NCBI RefSeq assembly: GCF_009765275.1
Contig: NZ_VOPH01000001.1
Location: 744,001-808,000 of the forward strand
Origin: Chachezhania sediminis
GTDB lineage: Bacteria > Pseudomonadota > Alphaproteobacteria > Rhodobacterales > Rhodobacteraceae
Reading direction: 5' to 3'
DNA: 64,000 bases
Shown here: positions 1 to 9,675 of the stretch, one piece after another
How the letters are laid out: each line of letters begins with the position of its first letter
Position numbering within the stretch: position 1 is the stretch's first letter
Notes under the pieces: model-generated
Seen by the model: the letters and a program-made list of their open reading frames with translations, nothing else
Told to the model about the DNA's origin: nothing
Database searches by the model: none
Translations under genes and position numbers: made by a program

Positions 1-987
1 GTGAAGGAAGCCTATCTTCAGGACCTGGTCGGCGACTTCAAGATGAGCCGCCCGCTGAAAGTCGTCTGCGCCACCGGCAACGGCACCGCCGGTGCCATCG
101 CGCCGGAACTGTTCGAACGCATGGGCGTGGAAGTCGTCAACAGCCATAACGAGCTGGACTATACCTTCCCGCACTACAACCCGAACCCCGAAGCCATGGA
201 AATGCTTCACGACATGGCCGACAGCGTGAAGGCATCGGGCGCCGACCTGGCCCTGGGCTTCGACGGCGATGGCGACCGCTGCGGCGTGGTCGACGACGAG
301 GGCGAGGAGATCTTTGCCGACAAGGTCGGCGTGATCCTGGCCCGCGGCTTTGCCCCCGATCATGAAGGCGCGACCTTTGTCGCGGACGTGAAGTCGACCG
401 GCCTTTTCGCTTCGGATCCCGAACTGAAGAAGTACGGGATCAAGGCCGATTACTGGAAAACCGGTCACAGCCACATGAAGCGCCGGGTCAAGGAACTGGG
501 CGCGCTGGCGGGCTTTGAAAAATCTGGCCACTACTTCCTGGCCGAACCCATCGGCCGCGGCTACGACTGCGGCATGCGTGTCGCGGTCGAGATCTGCAAG
601 CTGATGGACCGCAACCCGGGCAAGTCGATGTCGGACCTCCGCAAGGAACTGCCGACGACCTATTCGACGCCCACAATGTCGCCCTTCGCTGCCGATACCG
701 AGAAATACGACATCCTGGACCGGATCGTTGCCAAGCTGGTCGCCTGGCACGAAGAGGGCAAACCCTTCGCCGGCCGCAAGATCGCCGAAGTGGTGACCGT
801 GAACGGCGCCCGGGTGATCCTGGACAATGGCGGCTGGGCTCTGGTGCGGGCTTCTTCCAACACGCCGAACCTGGTGGTGGTCTGCGAAAGCGCGGAGAGC
901 GAGGCCGAGATGCGCGCGCTCTTCGCCGAAATCGACGGCGTGATCCGGACCGAACCGGCGGTCGGCGAATACGACCAGAAGATCTGA
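1..987 (+). CDS. phosphomannomutase/phosphoglucomutase, C-terminal part
   Basis: Interconverts hexose 1- and 6-phosphates (mannose or glucose) for nucleotide sugar and exopolysaccharide supply; cytoplasmic alpha-D-phosphohexomutase family. The frame is open from the left edge, so the N-terminal domain with the phosphoserine loop lies outside and the first GTG is not necessarily a start. Visible here are the metal-binding loop DGDGDR (residues 88-93 of this fragment), the sugar-binding loop EKSGHYF (173-179) and the C-terminal phosphate-binding RASSNTP stretch near residue 280. The 328 residues seen are about two thirds of a usual 450-500 residue enzyme. Whether mannose or glucose is preferred cannot be told from the sequence. 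Confidence 0.93.
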   Translation: MKEAYLQDLVGDFKMSRPLKVVCATGNGTAGAIAPELFERMGVEVVNSHNELDYTFPHYNPNPEAMEMLHDMADSVKASGADLALGFDGDGDRCGVVDDEGEEIFADKVGVILARGFAPDHEGATFVADVKSTGLFASDPELKKYGIKADYWKTGHSHMKRRVKELGALAGFEKSGHYFLAEPIGRGYDCGMRVAVEICKLMDRNPGKSMSDLRKELPTTYSTPTMSPFAADTEKYDILDRIVAKLVAWHEEGKPFAGRKIAEVVTVNGARVILDNGGWALVRASSNTPNLVVVCESAESEAEMRALFAEIDGVIRTEPAVGEYDQKI

Positions 988-1114
988 CGTTTCACGTTCG
1001 ACCAGGGGACGGGCCGATAGCGGCCCTTCCCCGACCGACCGGCTTGCATTGGCTCGCCCCGGATGTCAGTGAAGTGATTGTGACACGAACCGATTGCCCA
1101 AGGCAGAAGCCCCC

Positions 1115-1582
1115 ATGTCCCGACTGCTGATCCTTGTCACCATCCTTGCGGTGGGACTGACCGCATGCGGTCGCCGCGAACGCAATCCCGCGGCCGACAC
1201 GAACACGCTGATCCCGCCCAAGCAGGCCGGCAGCAGCTTTAAGGAATCGCGCGAGGACGCGCATGTCCTGATCGCCCAGATCACCGATCTGAAGGTGGAA
1301 CAGACGCTCAGCGGCGCCATCGTCTATGCCGAAGGCCAGGCCTCGCGCCTTGGCGCCTACGGCGCGGAACTGCGCGCCCGGAACGTCAAAGTCGAACCGG
1401 ATGCGGATGGCGTGCTGACGCTGGATTTCGTGGTCGTCTATCCGAAGAATGCGACCGGCACCGGCACGACAGCACAGCGCAAGGTCATGGCCGCACGGTC
1501 GATCAGCGCCCAGACGCTGGAACGGACCAAGCTGATCAAGGTCGTGGCCGGCACCAATACGCGGGAAACCCGCAAGCGCTGA
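1115..1582 (+). CDS. small predicted lipoprotein
   Basis: A 155-residue protein with a signal peptide of about 18 residues ending in the lipobox LTAC, so Cys19 should be lipidated and the protein anchored in the inner or outer membrane facing the periplasm. I chose the ATG that directly precedes the hydrophobic stretch; an upstream TTG would add seven residues. The mature part is a single soluble domain of mixed strands without a motif I recognise. It lies 127 bases after the phosphohexomutase and converges on the RNase D gene. Function unknown. Confidence 0.75.
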   Translation: MSRLLILVTILAVGLTACGRRERNPAADTNTLIPPKQAGSSFKESREDAHVLIAQITDLKVEQTLSGAIVYAEGQASRLGAYGAELRARNVKVEPDADGVLTLDFVVVYPKNATGTGTTAQRKVMAARSISAQTLERTKLIKVVAGTNTRETRKR

Positions 1583-1619
1583 TCCCCAGGAACTGTCGGG
1601 CGCCACAGGGCGCCCGCGA

Positions 1620-2777
1620 TCACAGGTCGACCAGCGTAACCGTCTGCCCCTTGACCGCCAGCGCCACACGGCCATCGCAAAGACGCAGCGCATCGTTGCC
1701 GAAGACCTCGCGCCGCCAGCCGCTCAGGGCGGGCAGATCCCGCATGCCCGACGCGATATCGTCCAGATCCGAGGCCGAGGCGATCAGCTTGGCCGCGACG
1801 CCGGAATTGTCCGACTTGGCTTTCAGAAGGACCCGCAGCAGGTCGGCCAGCGCAGGGTTCACCTGCGGCCGCTGGCGCGACTTGTCCTCTCGGGGAAGCT
1901 GGTCGGACGGCAGTTCCATCCCCCGCTTCACCGCCGCCATGATGCCGTCGGCAATGGCGCCGCGCCGGGCCTCGCGCTGCAACAGGCGCGACGCGGAAAG
2001 ATCCGCATGCGTCACCGGCTTGGTCGACGCAATTTCCACCAATGCGTCATCCTTGAAGACCCGGTTGCGGGGGACGTTGTTGTCCTGCGCATAGGATTCG
2101 CGGAAGGCGGCCAGTTCCCGGACGATGCCCAGGAACCGCGGGCTTTGGCTGCGGGTCTTGATCCGGTGCCAGGCCTCTTCCGGCCGCGTATCATAGGTGG
2201 CAGGATCGGTCAGGACCTGCAGTTCTTCCGCCACCCAATGGGCGCGGCCCGAACGGTCCAGTTCCGCCGCCAGGTATTCGTAGATCTGCCGAAGATGCGT
2301 TACGTCAGCCAGGGCATAGCGTTTCTGCGCATCGGTCAGCGGACGGCGCGACCAGTCGGTGAAACGGGAACTCTTGTCCAGCGGCTGGCGGGCAATCTTG
2401 CGGACCAGCGTTTCATAGCCGACCTGTTCGCCGAAGCCGCAGACCATGGCCGCGACCTGCGTGTCGAACAACGGCTTTGGGAACAGCCCCGCATCGACCC
2501 AGAAGATTTCCAGATCCTGCCGCGCCGCGTGAAACACCTTGACCACGTCGGTATTGCGAAACAGCTCGTACAGCGGTTCCAGCGACAGGCCATCCGCCAG
2601 CGGATCGACCAACACGGCATTGCTGTCATCGGTCCCGGGCATGGCCAGCTGAAGCATGCACAGTTTCGAAAAATAGGTCCGTTCGCGCAGGAACTCTGTA
2701 TCGACGGTCACAAAGGGGTGGTTTGCGGCTTCCGAACAGAATTCGGCCAGCGCATCTGTCGTGGTGATCGTGATCAT
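1620..2777 (-). CDS. rnd: ribonuclease D
   Basis: 3'-5' exoribonuclease of the DEDDy family acting in tRNA 3'-end maturation and stable RNA turnover. The N-terminal exonuclease domain has DTEF (26-29), the FHAARQDLE block (about 80-88) and the YALADV motif that carries the tyrosine and last aspartate near residue 153-158. An HRDC-type helical domain follows from about residue 205. The length of 385 residues is normal for alphaproteobacterial RNase D. It converges with the lipoprotein gene and is read in the same direction as purM-purN but 205 bases away, so it probably has its own promoter. Confidence 0.93.
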   Translation of the reverse strand: MITITTTDALAEFCSEAANHPFVTVDTEFLRERTYFSKLCMLQLAMPGTDDSNAVLVDPLADGLSLEPLYELFRNTDVVKVFHAARQDLEIFWVDAGLFPKPLFDTQVAAMVCGFGEQVGYETLVRKIARQPLDKSSRFTDWSRRPLTDAQKRYALADVTHLRQIYEYLAAELDRSGRAHWVAEELQVLTDPATYDTRPEEAWHRIKTRSQSPRFLGIVRELAAFRESYAQDNNVPRNRVFKDDALVEIASTKPVTHADLSASRLLQREARRGAIADGIMAAVKRGMELPSDQLPREDKSRQRPQVNPALADLLRVLLKAKSDNSGVAAKLIASASDLDDIASGMRDLPALSGWRREVFGNDALRLCDGRVALAVKGQTVTLVDL

Positions 2778-2982
2778 GAACCGGCACTGTCCTGTTGCTG
2801 GGGGCCGTGCGCATGTCGCCGCGCCCTTTGTTTCCCCCGTGGGTCATGCTGATACGCGAAATCGACAGCCCTTGCAAAGCCCCCGGCCCGTACGCCCCAC
2901 AAGCTTTGCCCACTTTCTGCCATCGGCCGGCGTCAGGGCGTCGAAAACGGGGGGCCTGCGGTCGGCGAGTTGCTGAAAACCG

Positions 2983-3603
2983 TCAGTCCTGGGACAGAAA
3001 AACGGGTTCGCGATCACCGGCGGCGAAACGCCGCAGTACCGCCGGGTACAGGCGGTGTTCCTGTACCAGCACCCGCGCGGCCAGGCTTTCCGGCGTGTCG
3101 CCCGCCAGGATCGGAAGCCGCGCCTGACCCAGGATCGGGCCTTCGTCCAGCTCCGGCGTCACCTCGTGCACGGTACAGCCGTGTTCGGCCTCGCCCGCCT
3201 CCAGCGCGCGGGCATGGGTGTGAAGCCCGCGGTACTTCGGCAAAAGCGAGGGGTGGATGTTCAGCATCTTCCCCTGCCATTCCGACACGAAATGCGTCGT
3301 CAGGATCCGCATGAAACCCGCAAGACAGACGATCTCTGCCCCTTCGAAATGAAGCCGGGCCGACAGCGCGTCCTCGAACGCGACACGGTCGCCCTTGAAG
3401 GGCCGGTGATCGACCACGGCCGTAGGCACGCCCATCTCTTTCGCCCGCTCCAGCCCCCCTGCCCCCGGCTGGTTCGACAGGACAAGGCAGGGCATGCCCG
3501 CATGGGCCTCGCCGCCAGGGCCCGGCTCCTGCATGCTGCGCACCAGCGACACCATGTTGGACCCGCCGCCTGAAATCAGGATCGCAACGCGCTTGGGGCT
3601 CAT
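2983..3603 (-). CDS. purN: phosphoribosylglycinamide formyltransferase (GART)
   Basis: Transfers a formyl group from 10-formyl-THF to GAR in step 3 of purine synthesis; cytoplasmic. The 206-residue protein shows the phosphate-binding GGGSN loop (residues 11-15), the catalytic N-x-H in the stretch [14 protein letters not shown] and the downstream [12 protein letters not shown] segment with the catalytic aspartate. The start ATG overlaps the TGA of purM by four bases, so translation is coupled. Longer upstream starts would run inside purM and are not credible. Confidence 0.95.
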   Translation of the reverse strand: MSPKRVAILISGGGSNMVSLVRSMQEPGPGGEAHAGMPCLVLSNQPGAGGLERAKEMGVPTAVVDHRPFKGDRVAFEDALSARLHFEGAEIVCLAGFMRILTTHFVSEWQGKMLNIHPSLLPKYRGLHTHARALEAGEAEHGCTVHEVTPELDEGPILGQARLPILAGDTPESLAARVLVQEHRLYPAVLRRFAAGDREPVFLSQD

Positions 3604-4646
3604 TCGGCCGCGCCGGTATAGGTGACGCCTTCGCCGGCAACGGTGCGGCCCAGAACATATACCGTCTCGCCCGCGTCCTTCAGCAGGTCGGCAATGGCCT
3701 CGGCCCGGTCGGCCGCCACGACGACGACCATGCCGATGCCGCAGTTGAAGGTCTTCAGCATTTCGGACTGCACGATCCCGCCTTCTTCGGCCATCCAGGC
3801 AAAGACCGGCGGCAGGGTCCACGACGTCAGGTCGATTTCCGCGCCCACGCCTTCGGGAAGGACCCGCGGCAGGTTCTCCGTCAGGCCGCCGCCGGTGATA
3901 TGGGCCAGCGCACGAACGCCGCCCGCCCGGACCGCCTCCAGCACCGGCTTCACATAAAGCCGGGTCGGCGTCAGCAGCGCAGCCCCCAGCGGGCCGTCGG
4001 CAAAGGGCGCGGCTGCATCCCAGCCCAGCCCGGTCTGTTCGACGATCCGGCGGACCAGCGAATAACCGTTGGAATGGATCCCGTCAGACGCCAGCCCCAG
4101 CAGCACGTCACCCGCCGCCACGTCCGCCGGCAGCGCCGCGCCGCGTTCCATCGCGCCGACGGCAAAACCCGCCAGATCGAAATCGCCTTTGGCATACATG
4201 CCCGGCATTTCGGCGGTTTCGCCCCCGATCAGGGCACAGCCCGACCGCACGCAGCCCTCGGCGATGCCTTCGACCACCTTCGCCGCGACACCCGTCTCCA
4301 GCTTGCCGGTGGCGAAGTAGTCCAGGAAGAACAGCGGCTCCGCCCCCTGGCAGACCAGGTCGTTCACGCACATGGCCACCAGATCGATGCCCACGCCCGC
4401 AACCTCGCCCGTGTCGATGGCAATCTTCAGCTTGGTGCCGACACCGTCGGTCGCGGCGACCAGGATCGGATCGGTGTACCCTGCGGCCTTCAGATCGAAG
4501 AGCGCGCCGAACCCGCCCAGCCCGCTCATCACGCCGGGGCGGTCGGTTCGTTTCGCGGCGGGCTTGATCGCCTCGACCAGCGCGTTTCCTGCGTCGATGT
4601 CGACGCCTGCCTCGGCATAGGTCAGGCCGTTCTTGCGGTCGGTCAT
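3600..4646 (-). CDS. purM: phosphoribosylformylglycinamidine cyclo-ligase (AIR synthetase)
   Basis: ATP-dependent ring closure of FGAM to AIR, step 5 of purine synthesis; cytoplasmic homodimer. The 348-residue protein has the family's N-terminal Gly-rich start ([14 protein letters not shown]), the conserved [10 protein letters not shown] block near residue 68 and the [11 protein letters not shown] motif near 140. It is the first gene of a purM-purN pair with a four-base ATGA overlap, the usual alphaproteobacterial order. The start 119 bases from the CAT tRNA leaves room for a promoter. Confidence 0.96.
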   Translation of the reverse strand: MTDRKNGLTYAEAGVDIDAGNALVEAIKPAAKRTDRPGVMSGLGGFGALFDLKAAGYTDPILVAATDGVGTKLKIAIDTGEVAGVGIDLVAMCVNDLVCQGAEPLFFLDYFATGKLETGVAAKVVEGIAEGCVRSGCALIGGETAEMPGMYAKGDFDLAGFAVGAMERGAALPADVAAGDVLLGLASDGIHSNGYSLVRRIVEQTGLGWDAAAPFADGPLGAALLTPTRLYVKPVLEAVRAGGVRALAHITGGGLTENLPRVLPEGVGAEIDLTSWTLPPVFAWMAEEGGIVQSEMLKTFNCGIGMVVVVAADRAEAIADLLKDAGETVYVLGRTVAGEGVTYTGAAE

Positions 4647-4764
4647 TCCAGCAATCCCCGGTTAATCTCTGGCGCGGGTTAGTCGATCCGGCGCGTCCTT
4701 GCAACGCCCGGACTTGACGCGGATGACCACCATGTTACGCGTTACATCTGTAAAGACCACGGGC

Positions 4765-4841
4765 GGGCCTGTAGCTCAATTGGTTAGAGCAGAGCGCTCA
4801 TAACGCTTTGGTTGCGGGTTCAAGTCCTGCCGGGCCTACCA
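4765..4841 (+). tRNA. tRNA with CAT anticodon (elongator Met or Ile2)
   Basis: Folds as a complete cloverleaf. The acceptor GGGCCTG pairs with CGGGCCT (two G-T pairs), the D stem is GCTC/GAGC, and the anticodon loop CTCATAA gives CAT at 4799-4801. The T arm carries GTTCAAG, the discriminator is A4838, and CCA is encoded at 4839-4841. It is not an initiator tRNA. The choice between Met and lysidine-modified Ile2 cannot be made by eye; the GGTTCAAGTCC T arm resembles Ile2. Confidence 0.93.
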
Positions 4842-5385
4842 AATCACCGATTTCATACAATAGAATCAATGGCGGTGCGGATCACCGATCCCCGCCATGT
4901 AGCCCAAGTTTTTTCAATGACTTACATGCGGTTTGGACCGAAGATCCCTACGCCGTCCAAGCTGAGGGGGCACCGCCTCACCGACGGACCAATTTGGGCA
5001 ACTGTCTCGACTTCCCGACGCTTGGCCCTGCTCCGGGTGACTCGCCACAGGGTCTCTGAAGGACGTTGCGCCTGGATGTGGGAGACGGTCGGGGCAGCCC
5101 CGTCGCCTGTCCGACAGTGATGTTGGCGAACGCGATCCGGTCATCGTTCAGGAACAGGCATGGGGCCGTCCCGGTAATTTGCGGTGCAAGTCGGCACTTT
5201 GCCGAAGCGCCAGCTCCGCGCAGCACGGGCGCGATGCCGTTCAAGCCCCACGCACAGCCGTCGAGGGCTGGGCCTGGGCGGCGGGCCGGGCGGGGCCCGA
5301 GCGATGCTCTTGGGTCGACAGGGCATCTGGCCATGCGACACGGCCGGGTCTGGCACCGGGATCATGCGCGTCCGGTCACGGTGCG
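4842..5385. other. gene-free stretch after the CAT tRNA
   Basis: About 540 bases between the tRNA and the TetR stop codon. Short open frames exist on both strands but none has a ribosome site, a family match I recognise or a clear coding bias. I see no integrase, no repeat of the tRNA end and no strong hairpin. Confidence 0.5.
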
Positions 5386-6021
5386 TCAGCCCGGCAGGGG
5401 CTCCATCGCGCCCTGGGGCTGAAGTTGCGCCAGAACGTGGGCGCAGAACTGCGCCACCGCCTGCCCGTCACCGGCAAGACAGCGTTGCAGGTAATAGCGG
5501 AAGGCAGAATCCAGCAGAAGGTAGGTCGCCAGCCCTTCATCAGCCGGTCGGCCCAGACGCGTGACCAGCCGTTCGGTGACGGCGATCAAGGCCGCCTCGA
5601 TTTCCGCCACGGCCTCGGCGAAGGCGGGATCGAACATCGACTGGGTGCGGATGTCGTACCACAGGCGGTGCGCCTCGGCCTCGCGCTGGATGGCCAGACC
5701 AAGCCGTTTGGACAACTGCTCCGCCAGCACCTGGGGCGTCTCGTCCCGGCGAAGGATCGCATCCAGATCCTCGACAAAGCCGGTCTTGTAGCGGCGGACG
5801 CAGAAGGCGATCAGGTCTGCCTTGTCCTCGAAATAGTAATGCAGCGTCCCGACCGAGACATCGGACTGCTCTGCGATGTCGCGCAGGCTGGTCCGGGCGT
5901 AACCCAGCTGTCGAAGCGTCACCAGCGCGGCATCGGCCAGTTCCTCCTTGCGGCGGGACCGTTTGGCGGACTTGGCCTTAGCCTGGCGCGAGAGCCGGTC
6001 GATTTTCGCGGGTCGTGTCAC
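5386..6021 (-). CDS. TetR/AcrR family transcriptional regulator
   Basis: A 211-residue repressor-type protein. After a basic N-terminal tail (residues 1-25) comes the TetR helix-turn-helix at about 28-74, with the diagnostic TSLRDIAEQSDVSVGTLHYY and FEDKADLI. The remaining all-helical part is the ligand and dimer domain. It is the last gene of a three-gene minus-strand series after the acyl-CoA ligase (78-base gap). By analogy with similar sets it probably controls that unit through the palindrome at 9449-9466. The ligand is unknown, perhaps an acyl-CoA or alcohol. Confidence 0.88.
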   Translation of the reverse strand: MTRPAKIDRLSRQAKAKSAKRSRRKEELADAALVTLRQLGYARTSLRDIAEQSDVSVGTLHYYFEDKADLIAFCVRRYKTGFVEDLDAILRRDETPQVLAEQLSKRLGLAIQREAEAHRLWYDIRTQSMFDPAFAEAVAEIEAALIAVTERLVTRLGRPADEGLATYLLLDSAFRYYLQRCLAGDGQAVAQFCAHVLAQLQPQGAMEPLPG

Positions 6022-6099
6022 ATCACCTTCCGGTCGCGGCGCGGGGACAGGGGACCCGGGCGACAGATGCCGCCCGGGAAGATATTGGAAAACAGACGC

Positions 6100-7725
6100 T
6101 TACGCGTTTTCCATCAGGACGTCGCCATAGGTCTCGCGCAGCTTGGCCTTCATCACCTTGCCGGTGGCCCCCAGCGGCAGGTCCTTGACGAAGATCACGC
6201 GATCCGGAACCTGCCAGCTTGCCACCTTGCCGGTGTACGAGGCCAGGATCTCTTCCTCGGTCGGTTCCGTTCCCGGCACCGCCACGGCCAGCACGACCGG
6301 GCGTTCGTCCCATTTCGGATGCCGCGCGGCGATGGCAGCGGCATTGGCGATCTTGGGATGGGCGATGGCGATGTTTTCCAGTTCCACCGTCGAAATCCAC
6401 TCGCCGCCGGACTTGATGATGTCCTTCGACCGGTCGCGGATGATCATGTAGCCGTTGGCGTCCAGCGTCGCCACGTCGCCAGTGTCGAACCAGCCGTCCA
6501 CGGTCAGGGCCGACTTGTCCTGGCCGTAATAGCTTTCGACGATCCAGTGACCGCGGATCTGCAGTTCACCTTGCGTGACACCGTCCCGCGCCAGCACGTG
6601 GCCGGCTTCGTCCACGATCCGCAGTTCGACACCATAGGGCGGCCGGCCCTGGCCTTCGCGCAGCTTCGCCTGTTCGTCGGTCGACAGGTCGCGGTGCTGT
6701 TGCAGCAGCTGGTTCAGCGTGCCCAGGGGCGAGGTTTCGGTCATCCCCCAAGCGTGGATCAGATCCACCCCGTACTTGTCGCGGAATTCCGGGATCATCG
6801 ACGGCGGCAGGGCCGAGCCGCCGACCACGGTGCGCGTCATCGATTCGGCCTTCAGGCCAGTCTTTTCCAGCCCCGCCAGCAGCCCCATCCAGATCGTCGG
6901 CACGCCAAGGGCGATGGTCACCTGCGCGGTGTCGATCAGGCGCGCCAGGCTTTCGCCGTCCAGGTTCGGCCCCGGCAGCACCAGCTTGCAGCCCACGGAG
7001 GCGGCGATATAGGGCACGCCCCAGGCATTGACGTGGAACATCGGCACGACCGGCATCACCGTGTCGCGCGCTGCCAGCGCCAGACCGTCGGGCTGGTTGC
7101 CGCCCAGCGAATGCAGCACGATCGACCGGTGCGTGTACTGGACACCCTTCGGATTGCCCGTAGTACCCGAGGTATAGCACAGCGACGACGGCGTGTTCTC
7201 GTCCAGGTCCGGCCAGTCATAGGCAGGATCGGCGGTTTCCAGAAGCTCGTCATAAAAGACCAGCCCGTCCAGCATGGCGGCCGCTTCCTCGTCCCGGGGT
7301 CCCATCAGCACGATGAACTTCACGGTCTTCAGCATCGGCTTCAGCTTGGCCGCGGCCGGCAGGAAGGTGCGGTCGATGAACAGGATCTCGTCCGCGGCAT
7401 GGCCGATGATGTAGACCAGCTGTTCCGGCGTCAGACGCGGGTTGATCGTGTGGGTCACCCGGCCGCTGCCTGCGACGCCGTAATAGATTTCCAGGTGCCG
7501 CCGGTTGTTCCAGGCGATGGTGCCGCAGCGCGCACCGGGCGAAATCCCCAGCTGCCCCAGGGCCGAGGCGAGCTTGCGGGCATTGGACCCGACTTCGGCC
7601 CAGGTCGAATGCTGCACAGACCCGTCCGTCTCGACCGAAACCACCTCGGTACTTCCGTGGTAGTTCTCGGCATGGACGATCAGGGACGAGATCGTCAGCG
7701 GCTGGGTCATCATCGTTCCGAACAT
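6100..7725 (-). CDS. AMP-forming fatty acyl-CoA ligase (AlkK/DmdB-like)
   Basis: Activates a carboxylic acid to its CoA thioester via an acyl-adenylate. The 541-residue ANL-family protein has the P-loop-like YTSGTTGNPKGV motif (about 181-192), the MTETSP adenine motif (about 325) and the C-terminal hinge followed by GATGKVMK with the catalytic lysine. The opening MMTQPLTISSL and overall sequence resemble medium-chain ligases (AlkK) and methylmercaptopropionate ligase (DmdB), so the substrate may be a medium-chain or thioether acid. A strong GAAGGAG site precedes the ATG. It starts 22 bases after the GMC dehydrogenase, so the two are probably co-transcribed. Confidence 0.88.
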   Translation of the reverse strand: MFGTMMTQPLTISSLIVHAENYHGSTEVVSVETDGSVQHSTWAEVGSNARKLASALGQLGISPGARCGTIAWNNRRHLEIYYGVAGSGRVTHTINPRLTPEQLVYIIGHAADEILFIDRTFLPAAAKLKPMLKTVKFIVLMGPRDEEAAAMLDGLVFYDELLETADPAYDWPDLDENTPSSLCYTSGTTGNPKGVQYTHRSIVLHSLGGNQPDGLALAARDTVMPVVPMFHVNAWGVPYIAASVGCKLVLPGPNLDGESLARLIDTAQVTIALGVPTIWMGLLAGLEKTGLKAESMTRTVVGGSALPPSMIPEFRDKYGVDLIHAWGMTETSPLGTLNQLLQQHRDLSTDEQAKLREGQGRPPYGVELRIVDEAGHVLARDGVTQGELQIRGHWIVESYYGQDKSALTVDGWFDTGDVATLDANGYMIIRDRSKDIIKSGGEWISTVELENIAIAHPKIANAAAIAARHPKWDERPVVLAVAVPGTEPTEEEILASYTGKVASWQVPDRVIFVKDLPLGATGKVMKAKLRETYGDVLMENA

Positions 7726-7747
7726 GAATGTCTCCTTCGTTCTTCAG

Positions 7748-9382
7748 TCAGCGAAGCGGAGCGTTGCCGCGGATCAGATCCGCCGCGCGTTCCGCGATCA
7801 TGATGGTGGGGGCATTGGTGTTGCCGCCGATCAGTGTCGGCATGACCGACGCATCGACGACTCTCAAGCCCTCGATCCCGTGGACCCGCAGTTGGGGGTC
7901 GACGACGGCCATGTCGTCCACGCCCATCTTGCAGGTGCCCACGGGGTGATAGATCGTGTCGGCCCGGTCGCGGATATGGCTTTCCCACTCTGCGTCGGTC
8001 ATCCCGTCGGCAATCCCGAACAGCTCCTTGTCGCGATATTTCGCCATGGCAGGCGCCATCAGGATCTCGCGCGTCATCTTCGCGCCCCTGATCGTCGTCT
8101 GAAGGTCCCGCGGGTCCGACAGGAATTTCGGATCGATCCCCGGATCGGCCAGGGGATCGGCGCTTTGCAGGAAGACCTCTCCCCGGCTGTGGGGGCGCAG
8201 GGCGCAGACATGGCAGCTGAACCCGTAGCCCAGGTGCAGCTTGCGCGCGTGATCGTCGACGATGGAAATCACGAAATGCAGCTGGATATCGGGCCGCGAC
8301 AACGACGGATCGGTCTTAAGGAACCCCGCGCCTTCGGCAAAGGGCGTGGCCAGCATGCCGGTGCCGTCCTTGCGCCATTTGAACAGCTCGCCGGTAAGGT
8401 GCATCCCGCCCGACAGGCCGATGCCGAAATTGTCGGTGTCCTTCGAAGTGAAGGCCTGGATGAAATCCAGATGGTCCTGCAGGTTCTTGCCCACGCCCGG
8501 CAGGTCGTGGACCACGTCGATCCCGTGCCGGCGGATCTCGTCCCCAGGGCCGATGCCCGACAACAGCATCAGTTGCGGCGTGTTGAAGGCGCCCCCCGAC
8601 AGGATGACCTCCCGCCTTGCGTGAACGGCCTTTTCGACCCGGCCCGCGCGATAGCGGACGCCGGTCGCGCGCTTGCCGTCCATAACAATCTTCGTGGCGT
8701 GCGCACCGGTGACGATGGTCAGATTCTTGCGGGCGTCCCGCACCGGGCGCAGGTATCCTGCCGCGGCCGAGCAGCGTTCGCCGTTATGCTCGCCGCCGTG
8801 GAACTGGGTGACCTGGTAAAGGCCCACGCCCTCGTTATCGCCGGTGTTGAAATCGGCGACTTCGCGGTGCTGGCATTCGGTCGCTGCCTCGACGAAGGCC
8901 CGCGTGATCGGGCGGGGCGATTTCTGGTTCGACACCTGCAGCGGCCCGCCGTCGCCGTGGACGTCGTCGGCGCCGTTCTCGTTGTTCTCGGCCCGGCGGA
9001 AATAGGGCAGGCATTCGTCCCAGGACCAGCCGTCGCAGCCCAGGTCGGCCCAGCCGTCATAGTCGGATCTGTGGCCCCGGACATAAAGCATGGCGTTGAT
9101 CGCGCTGGACCCGCCCAGGGCCTTGCCCCGCGGCTGATAGCCGATGCGCCCGTTCAGCCCGTCCTGCGGCACCGTGTTGAAGGCCCAGTTCGAAATCTTG
9201 CCATAGCCCGGCATCATCGCGACCACGCCTGCCGGGCAGCGGATCAGGATATGCTCGCCATTGCCCCCCGCCTCCAGCAGGCAGACCGAGACTGCGGGAT
9301 CCTCGCTCAGCCGTGACGCCAAAGTTGCACCGCCGGATCCACCGCCGACGATGACATAATCGAATGTCGTTTGATTGTTCAT
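7748..9382 (-). CDS. GMC-family FAD alcohol dehydrogenase (choline dehydrogenase-like)
   Basis: FAD-dependent oxidation of a primary alcohol to an aldehyde. The 544-residue protein begins with a Rossmann motif VGGGSGG (about 11-17). It has both GMC signatures: the GKALGGSSAINAM block near residue 85-97 and the GAFNTPQLMLLSGIGP block near 255. The C-terminal catalytic HPVGTC (near 476) and N-A-P-T segments are present. The start ATG before NNQTTFDYVIVGGG was chosen over longer frames. Paired with an AlkK-like ligase it resembles AlkJ more than a betaine-pathway choline dehydrogenase, because no betB or betI-type neighbour is present. Substrate uncertain. Confidence 0.88.
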   Translation of the reverse strand: MNNQTTFDYVIVGGGSGGATLASRLSEDPAVSVCLLEAGGNGEHILIRCPAGVVAMMPGYGKISNWAFNTVPQDGLNGRIGYQPRGKALGGSSAINAMLYVRGHRSDYDGWADLGCDGWSWDECLPYFRRAENNENGADDVHGDGGPLQVSNQKSPRPITRAFVEAATECQHREVADFNTGDNEGVGLYQVTQFHGGEHNGERCSAAAGYLRPVRDARKNLTIVTGAHATKIVMDGKRATGVRYRAGRVEKAVHARREVILSGGAFNTPQLMLLSGIGPGDEIRRHGIDVVHDLPGVGKNLQDHLDFIQAFTSKDTDNFGIGLSGGMHLTGELFKWRKDGTGMLATPFAEGAGFLKTDPSLSRPDIQLHFVISIVDDHARKLHLGYGFSCHVCALRPHSRGEVFLQSADPLADPGIDPKFLSDPRDLQTTIRGAKMTREILMAPAMAKYRDKELFGIADGMTDAEWESHIRDRADTIYHPVGTCKMGVDDMAVVDPQLRVHGIEGLRVVDASVMPTLIGGNTNAPTIMIAERAADLIRGNAPLR

Positions 9383-9448
9383 GGAAAGGCCCCTCCCAGA
9401 CCCGGTGAACGAAGCCTCCCCGCCCCGCGAAAGGGACTGAACGGATTT

Positions 9449-9466
9449 TCTGGACACTTGTCCAGA
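9449..9466. promoter_or_regulatory. 18-bp perfect palindrome upstream of the GMC gene (operator candidate)
   Basis: TCTGGACA-CT-TGTCCAGA, a perfect inverted repeat with eight-base arms, 67-84 bases upstream of the GMC dehydrogenase ATG. The position suits a repressor site. The nearest regulator is the TetR at the end of the same gene series; the link is inference. Confidence 0.55.
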
Positions 9467-9675
9467 TTTTCCGACCCAAGTCGCCCGGTGCCATCGCGTC
9501 AAACGGGAAATGCGCCGGCCGGACCCGGGGGCCCAGAGGTCCCGGAAACGCGCCGGCGGCCCGGATCCCGGCGCTGGTCGCCGCGAACCTTCTGGCCCCG
9601 CGGCGCCCGGCATTCCCTTGCCGCGGCGCTTCTGGTCTAGTGCGCCGCGACACATTCGGGACAAGGAAGCGGTTG

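Noticed and set aside
4765..5385. Integration scar downstream of the CAT tRNA
   Set aside because: No repeat of the tRNA 3' end and no recombinase or phage-like gene was found in the following bases.
5179..7803. Very long plus-strand open frame (874 codons) opposite the TetR and ligase genes
   Set aside because: It runs antisense to two clear genes, is rich in Arg, Gln and His with no domain, and reflects high-GC codon bias.
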